This document shows, piece after piece, positions 59,540 to 64,000 of a stretch of DNA of 64,000 nucleotides. Source of the DNA: Citrus sinensis (lineage: Eukaryota; Streptophyta; Magnoliopsida; Sapindales; Rutaceae); assembly GCF_022201045.2 (NCBI RefSeq), contig NC_068560.1, positions 33,505,001 through 33,569,000 on the forward strand, in the 5' to 3' direction. Every line of letters starts with the position of its first letter. The stretch's first letter is position 1. The translations under genes were made by a program, and so were the position numbers. The notes beneath the pieces are model-generated. The model had not been told where the DNA came from. It did not search any database and saw only the letters and a list, made by a program, of their open reading frames with translations.

Positions 59540-62268
59540 AGCATGATGTGGCATATGAGGTTAAGCCACATGAGTGAAAGGGGCTTAGTTGAACTATCAA
59601 AACAGGGGGTCTTAGGAGTAGATAAGATAGAGCCTTTGAAATTCTGTGAAGATTGTGTCCTAGGAAAATCTTCAAAAGTGAAATTCAGTACTGGTATCCA
59701 TAATTCAAAGGGGACTCTAGACTACATTCATGCTGATTTGTGGGGGCCTGCACAGACAGCTTCTCTAGCTGGGGCTAGGTATTTCTTATCTCTTATTGAT
59801 GATTTCTAAAGAATGGTTTGGGTGTTTAGTTTGAAGAGCAAAGACAAAGTGTTTGATCAGTTTAAGAACTGGAAAATATTAGTTGAAACACAGACTAATA
59901 AAAAGGTGAGAAGACTGAGAACAAATAATGGGTGAGAGTTCTGTAATAAGGACTTTGATGATTTCTGTACAAAATATGGCATGGTTAGACACAAAACAGT
60001 AAGACACACACCACAGTAAAATGGATTATCTGAAAGAATGAACAAGACCCTAATAGATAAAGTTATGTGTATGCTGATCCACTCTAAACTACCCATGAGT
60101 CTATGGGCTGAAGCTCTAGATACTGCTTGCTTCATAGTAAACAGGAGTCCCTATTCTGGAATTAATTTCAGAACCCCATATGAGCTCTGATCTGGCAAAC
60201 CAGCAGACTATTCTCATTTGAGAATATTTGGCTGCCTAGCTTATGCTCATGTCAAACAAGGGAAGTTAGAGCCCAGGGCCTTCAAGTGTGTGTTCTTAGG
60301 ATATCCTGCTGGTGTGAAGGGTTACAAGCTGTGGTGTACAGACATGAAACCATCAAGGGCAATAATTAGCAGGGATGTGGTGTTTAATGAACATGAAATG
60401 CTTCAAAACTTAGCTACTGAAAATCAAACCATTGAGAGAGAGTCAGGTTGTGACAAGAAGAGTTTTCTTGAGGTGGAGCTTCCAAGCTCTAGCACAAAAG
60501 CTGACAAAAAGATAAGGCCTGAGAATGCACCTGGAATATATTTGCCTGAATAAGAAGATTAATCAGAAGGTGATGATAACCTCAGAAATTATCAGCTGGT
60601 GAGAGATAAAAAGAAAAGAGAATCCAAGCCACCTAAGAGGTATGCATATGCAGACTTGATTGCATTTGCACTATCAGCAGCACAGGGAATAGAAAAAGAT
60701 GAACCAAAGACTTACATTGAATCTGTTAGTAGTAAGGACTCAAAAAGATGGGTTGCAGTTATGGATGAAGAAATGAAATCACTGATCAAGAACCATACAT
60801 GGGATCTGATTCCAAAACCAGAAAAGAAGAAAGTAGTTGGCTGCAAGTGGATCTATAAGATCAAAGAAGGCATACTAGGAGTTGAACCACTTAGATACAA
60901 AGCCAGGCTGGTTGCCAAAGGCTTCACACAAAATGAGGGGATTGATTTTAATGAGGTTTTTTCCCCAGTGGTGAGACACTCTTCCTTGAGGATCTTGTTA
61001 GCACTGGTTGCAGTAAATGACATGCACCTGGAATAGATGGATGTCAAGACTGCATTCCTTCATGGTGAATTGGAAGAAATAATTGTAATGGCACAACCAA
61101 GAGGATATGAGGACCTAGCTAAGGCTGATTATGTGTGTCATTTGAGAAAGTCTTTATATGGATTAAAGTAATCCTCGAGACAATGATACTTGAGATTTGA
61201 TAAATTCATGGCTGAGAATAGTTTTCAAAGATGCTCTTATAATTGCTGTGTATACCACAAAGATTTTAGAGATGGAGGTAAGATTTATCTGTTGTTATAT
61301 GTTGATGACATGCTTATAGCATGTAACCACATGGATCAGATAGATGAGCTGAAGAAGCAGTTAAAGAATACATTTGAGATGAAGGATCTTGGAGCAGCCA
61401 AGAAGATTCTTGGAGTAGAGTTGCTAAGAGATAGTAAGAAAGGGATACTAAAGCCGTCACAGCACTGCTATATAAAGAAAGTACTTGAGAGATTTGAAAT
61501 GGTGGACTCAAAACCAGTTCAAACTCCACTGTCAGCTCATTTCAGGTTGTCTTGTAACCAGTGTCTAAGGACTGAAGATGAAAAAGCTGAGATGAGCACA
61601 ACTCCATACTCAAGTGTTGTGGGATGCTTAATGTATGCCATGGTTCTAACAAGGCCAGATATCTCTCATGCAATAAGTGTAGTTTCCAAGTATATGGCTA
61701 ATCCTGGAAAGGAGCACTGGAGAGCTGTAAAATGGATCTTAAGATATCTCAGTAGGACTGCTGATTATGGCCTCATCTATGGTGCAAAAAGAGGTACAGA
61801 AGTTGATGTTGAAGGGTATGTGGATGCTAGCTATGCAGGGGATCTGGATAAAATGAGGTCTCTGACAGACTATTTGTTCACACTCAGTGGCTGCACCATA
61901 AACTGGAAAGCTTCACTGCAAAGTGTTGTTGCTCTGTCAACAACAGAAGCTGAGTACACTGCAGCTGCAGAAGCCTTTAAGGAGGCAATATGGCTCAGAG
62001 GAATGGTTACCGAATTGGGATTTGAACAAAGACAGGTGGCTATTCACTGTGACAGTCAAAGTGCAATTTGCCTAAGCAAACCAGGTGCATCACGAAAAGA
62101 CAAAACACGTTGACATTAAACTGCACTTTGTCAGGCTGGAGGTGTCTAAAAGTGTGGTGAAACTGTTAAAGGTTCACACTGATGATAACCTTGCTGATAT
62201 GTTAACAAAGGCTGTACCAGCAGCCAAGCTGGAGTTCTGCATAAACTCAGCTGGGATCTGTAGGATAT
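59540..62268 (+). pseudogene. Copia pol remnant: integrase, reverse transcriptase, RNase H
   Basis: Recognisable in order are: the GAG-pre-integrase motif MWHMRLSHMSERGL; the integrase region (HADLWGPA, about 59728-59751, through SERMNKTLIDK near 60030); reverse transcriptase with WIYKIKEG, LVAKGFTQ and the catalytic YVDDM (about 61300); and RNase H ending in ADMLTKAVP. In-frame stops occur near 59807, 59933, 60017, 60188, 60550, 61034 and 61169, and the frame shifts near 62090. The element is defective. Confidence 0.93.
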
Positions 62269-62323
62269 AAAACTGCATAGATACAGTGGAAGGCAGAAGC
62301 AAAATGGTAACTGATTTGAGTTC

Positions 62324-62334
62324 AAGGTGGAAAG
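62324..62334 (+). other. Polypurine tract of the copia element
   Basis: AAGGTGGAAAG lies directly against the 3' LTR. It primes plus-strand DNA synthesis in this class. Confidence 0.85.
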
Positions 62335-63017
62335 TGTTGGAATTATGAAGCTCAAATTTGATTTTTGGGATATGTATGACACGTCGTCTATTTGTCAGCA
62401 AAGATAAACGACATGTCATGCATTGGAGTTCAGAACAGCTGAATGATACAAATGATATGTCAGCTAGATTCGTTAGTAATGCACGTGATGCGTCACATGT
62501 TTCACTAACTCAAACGGCAGCCATCTCTGCGTTTTAATCAACAGATTACGTGAACGTTTGACAAGTGTCCCTAAGCAAATTCAAGAAGTTGTTTTTTCCG
62601 TTAGATCTCGCGGGAAGCAACTGGAGGTCTTCTTAGTTGGAAACCCAGGAGCGTGAACTGAGTTGTTGGGGTTCTTTTGGATTGGTCACAATGGAGTATA
62701 AAAGGCCATAGGATCTGTAGTTAAGTGTATCTGTCCATTTACATGTATTCTCCAGATTTGTAACTTATTCTCTGAAATTAGTAAAAGGGTTGCTTCGTTT
62801 TCCACAATGGATGCAGGCAAGAAATTAGCCGAACCACTATAATCTTTGGTGCAAAGTGTGTGATCTAATTTTCTTTGATTGTGTGATTGATTTCCAGTGG
62901 TTATTCTTGTTTCTTGTCAAAACTTAGTTTAGTGATTAATTCCAGAACAAGATCAAGTTTCATAGAGTGGGTCTTGGGGGTTCCAAATTGGTCTTGGGGA
63001 TTGGGTTGGATTCAACA
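62335..63017 (+). repeat. 3' LTR of the copia element (683 bp)
   Basis: Same length and ends as the 5' LTR, with no indels needed, and about 26-27 substitutions, mostly transitions. Confidence 0.95.
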
Positions 63018-63537
63018 ATTTGAGTAATCCGCAGGTTATGCTTTAATATCTACATATACAATTTGCTTGCTTTCGTCCAATTAATTAGACAACTTTTCGA
63101 CAGAAATATATTTTATTATGGGAGAAGCACCAAAGGCATTCTCATTATCTTGAGCTACAAAATCCTGAATTGGGATTTTTTTTTTCATTTTTTTAATGGA
63201 TATCATGACATGACAGTTGTTAATTTTATTATATAAATTGAAATGAATGTATTTTAATTCCCGTAATCCCCCCCCCCCAAAAAAAACCTAAAATGATGAA
63301 TGCTTTAATTGAAATTTAATCTATTTATATTGTGGCCCCCCAAGTTCTTCATTCTAACTAGTGTTCATAGATAAACCAAAATCTTCATTCCGCAATCCTG
63401 CATGAACATGTTCAAATACTGTCTTCAAGAAATTTTTAATTTAAAAACAGAAAAAAGTAAACCGATCGAATTACACTTATTAGGTATTTTCAACCGTTAA
63501 GGAATGAGCTTAATTGTTGGTGTAAATTCGCAAATAC
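63018..63537. other. Intergenic DNA between copia element and second CoA ligase
   Basis: No gene. Holds C11 at 63268-63278 followed by A8. The right end will include the 3' UTR of the CoA ligase on the minus strand. Confidence 0.5.
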
Positions 63538-64000
63538 CTACATGCGTGAATGAGACATGGACATGGAGTTGGCAATATCCCTAAGCACGTACTTTTGAAC
63601 TTTGCTGGTAGCTGTCTTGGGAAGCTCATCTATGATCACCACAGTCTTGGGCACCATGTAACGCGGGATTCGAGCTCTACAATACTGTATTATGTCCTTC
63701 TCTGTTGTCATCATGCCCCCACTGTCAGTCCCAGTCTTCAAAGACACAAAAGCACACGGGATTTCCTGCCAAAACGGGTCGGGTCGACCCACCACCGCTG
63801 CTTCGTTAACCACTGGATGTGAATACAGTACCGACTCTATTTCAGCACTGCTTATGTTCTCTCCCCCGCTTATGATCACATCCTTTGATCGATCTTTAAT
63901 CTCTAAGTAACCGTCAGGATGCATCACACCAACATCACCTGTATAATACCGCCCATCTTTCATGCATTTAGACGTCGCTTCTGGGTCTTTTAGATAGCCT
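63538..64000 (-). CDS. Second acyl-activating enzyme (CoA ligase), 3' part only
   Basis: The frame is open to the right edge of the window, so the N-terminal ~400 residues lie outside. Visible are GRYYTGDVGVMHPDGYLEI, the hinge DRSKDVIISGGENI, EIPCAFVSLK and PRYMVPKTVVIIDELPKTAT. The terminal lysine motif reads TSKVQK where TGKIQK is usual: the catalytic Lys is kept, the preceding Gly is Ser. The C-terminus SHSRM ends in SRM, a plausible peroxisomal PTS1 in plants, unlike the paralogue at 42841-44499. About two thirds of residues are shared with that paralogue in this region (by eye). It is in opposite orientation, tail to tail with the first copy. Confidence 0.92.
   Translation of the reverse strand, partial: GYLKDPEATSKCMKDGRYYTGDVGVMHPDGYLEIKDRSKDVIISGGENISSAEIESVLYSHPVVNEAAVVGRPDPFWQEIPCAFVSLKTGTDSGGMMTTEKDIIQYCRARIPRYMVPKTVVIIDELPKTATSKVQKYVLRDIANSMSMSHSRM

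Larger units (their letters stand above)
57580..63017 (+). mobile_element. Ty1/copia LTR retrotransposon (5438 bp), inactive
   Basis: Structurally complete: 5' LTR, tRNA-Met primer-binding site, gag, protease, integrase, reverse transcriptase, RNase H, polypurine tract and 3' LTR, flanked by the 5-bp duplication ATTTG (57575-57579 and 63018-63022). The integrase-before-RT order marks it as copia. Several in-frame stops and a frameshift near the end of RNase H make it unable to encode a full polyprotein. The LTRs differ by about 26-27 substitutions out of 683 (my count by eye), roughly 4%. Confidence 0.96.

Overview
This is nuclear DNA from a flowering plant. Genes are split by GT-AG introns, intergenic DNA is very AT-rich, and the window is full of plant-type transposons (Ty1/copia, Mutator-like, hAT, PIF/Harbinger, a tRNA-derived SINE). 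The protein families are eudicot. The active-site pattern of the type III polyketide synthase recalls the acridone/quinolone synthases of Rutaceae, so a Citrus-like species is my best guess, but that is an inference.

Five genes look intact, and a sixth runs off the right edge: a CML44-like calmodulin-like protein (6447-6956, +, intronless); a BTB/POZ protein of the At4g08455 type (16772-18132, -, 2 exons); an EHD3-like PHD-finger protein (20117-25110, +, 7 coding exons, 566 aa); a divergent chalcone-synthase-family enzyme (27711-28993, -, 2 exons, 396 aa); an acyl-activating enzyme/CoA ligase (42841-44499, +, 552 aa); and the 3' part of a second CoA ligase (63538 to the edge, -). The two CoA ligases point toward each other across about 19 kb of transposon-rich DNA. 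The first lacks a peroxisomal targeting tripeptide and the second ends in SRM.

Broken genes: a PMT-type pectin methyltransferase homologue (11786-15925, +) that keeps recognisable exons but has stops, frameshifts and a damaged SAM motif; a quinone-oxidoreductase exon (4371-4501, -) inside a 1.6-kb Mutator-like element; a TENA/TH2-like exon (29346-29640, -) between inverted repeats; and an unidentified coding fragment (33378-33560, +) inside a 7.1-kb Mutator-like element.

Mobile DNA explains most of the rest. Target-site duplications can be read directly for many elements: 10 bp for two Mutator-like elements (3106-4738 and 33157-40238), 8 bp for three hAT elements (8351-8515, 9746-10252, 10641-11355), 9 bp for two copies of one small MITE family (7830-7991, 51721-51922), TTA/TAA for four PIF/Harbinger-like elements (25546-26572, 38344-39187, 48969-49612, 50401-50985) and 5 bp for a copia retrotransposon with two 683-bp LTRs (57580-63017).

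The most unusual object is the 7.1-kb Mutator-like element. It carries about a dozen copies of a ~157-bp satellite arranged as two arms in opposite orientation (36890-37870 against 37871-40010). One arm is split by a Harbinger element whose empty site can still be read from neighbouring repeat units. The most interesting functional idea is that a quinolone/acridone-type polyketide synthase lies about 14 kb from a CoA ligase that could in principle supply an aromatic or short acyl-CoA starter. That link is a hypothesis only.
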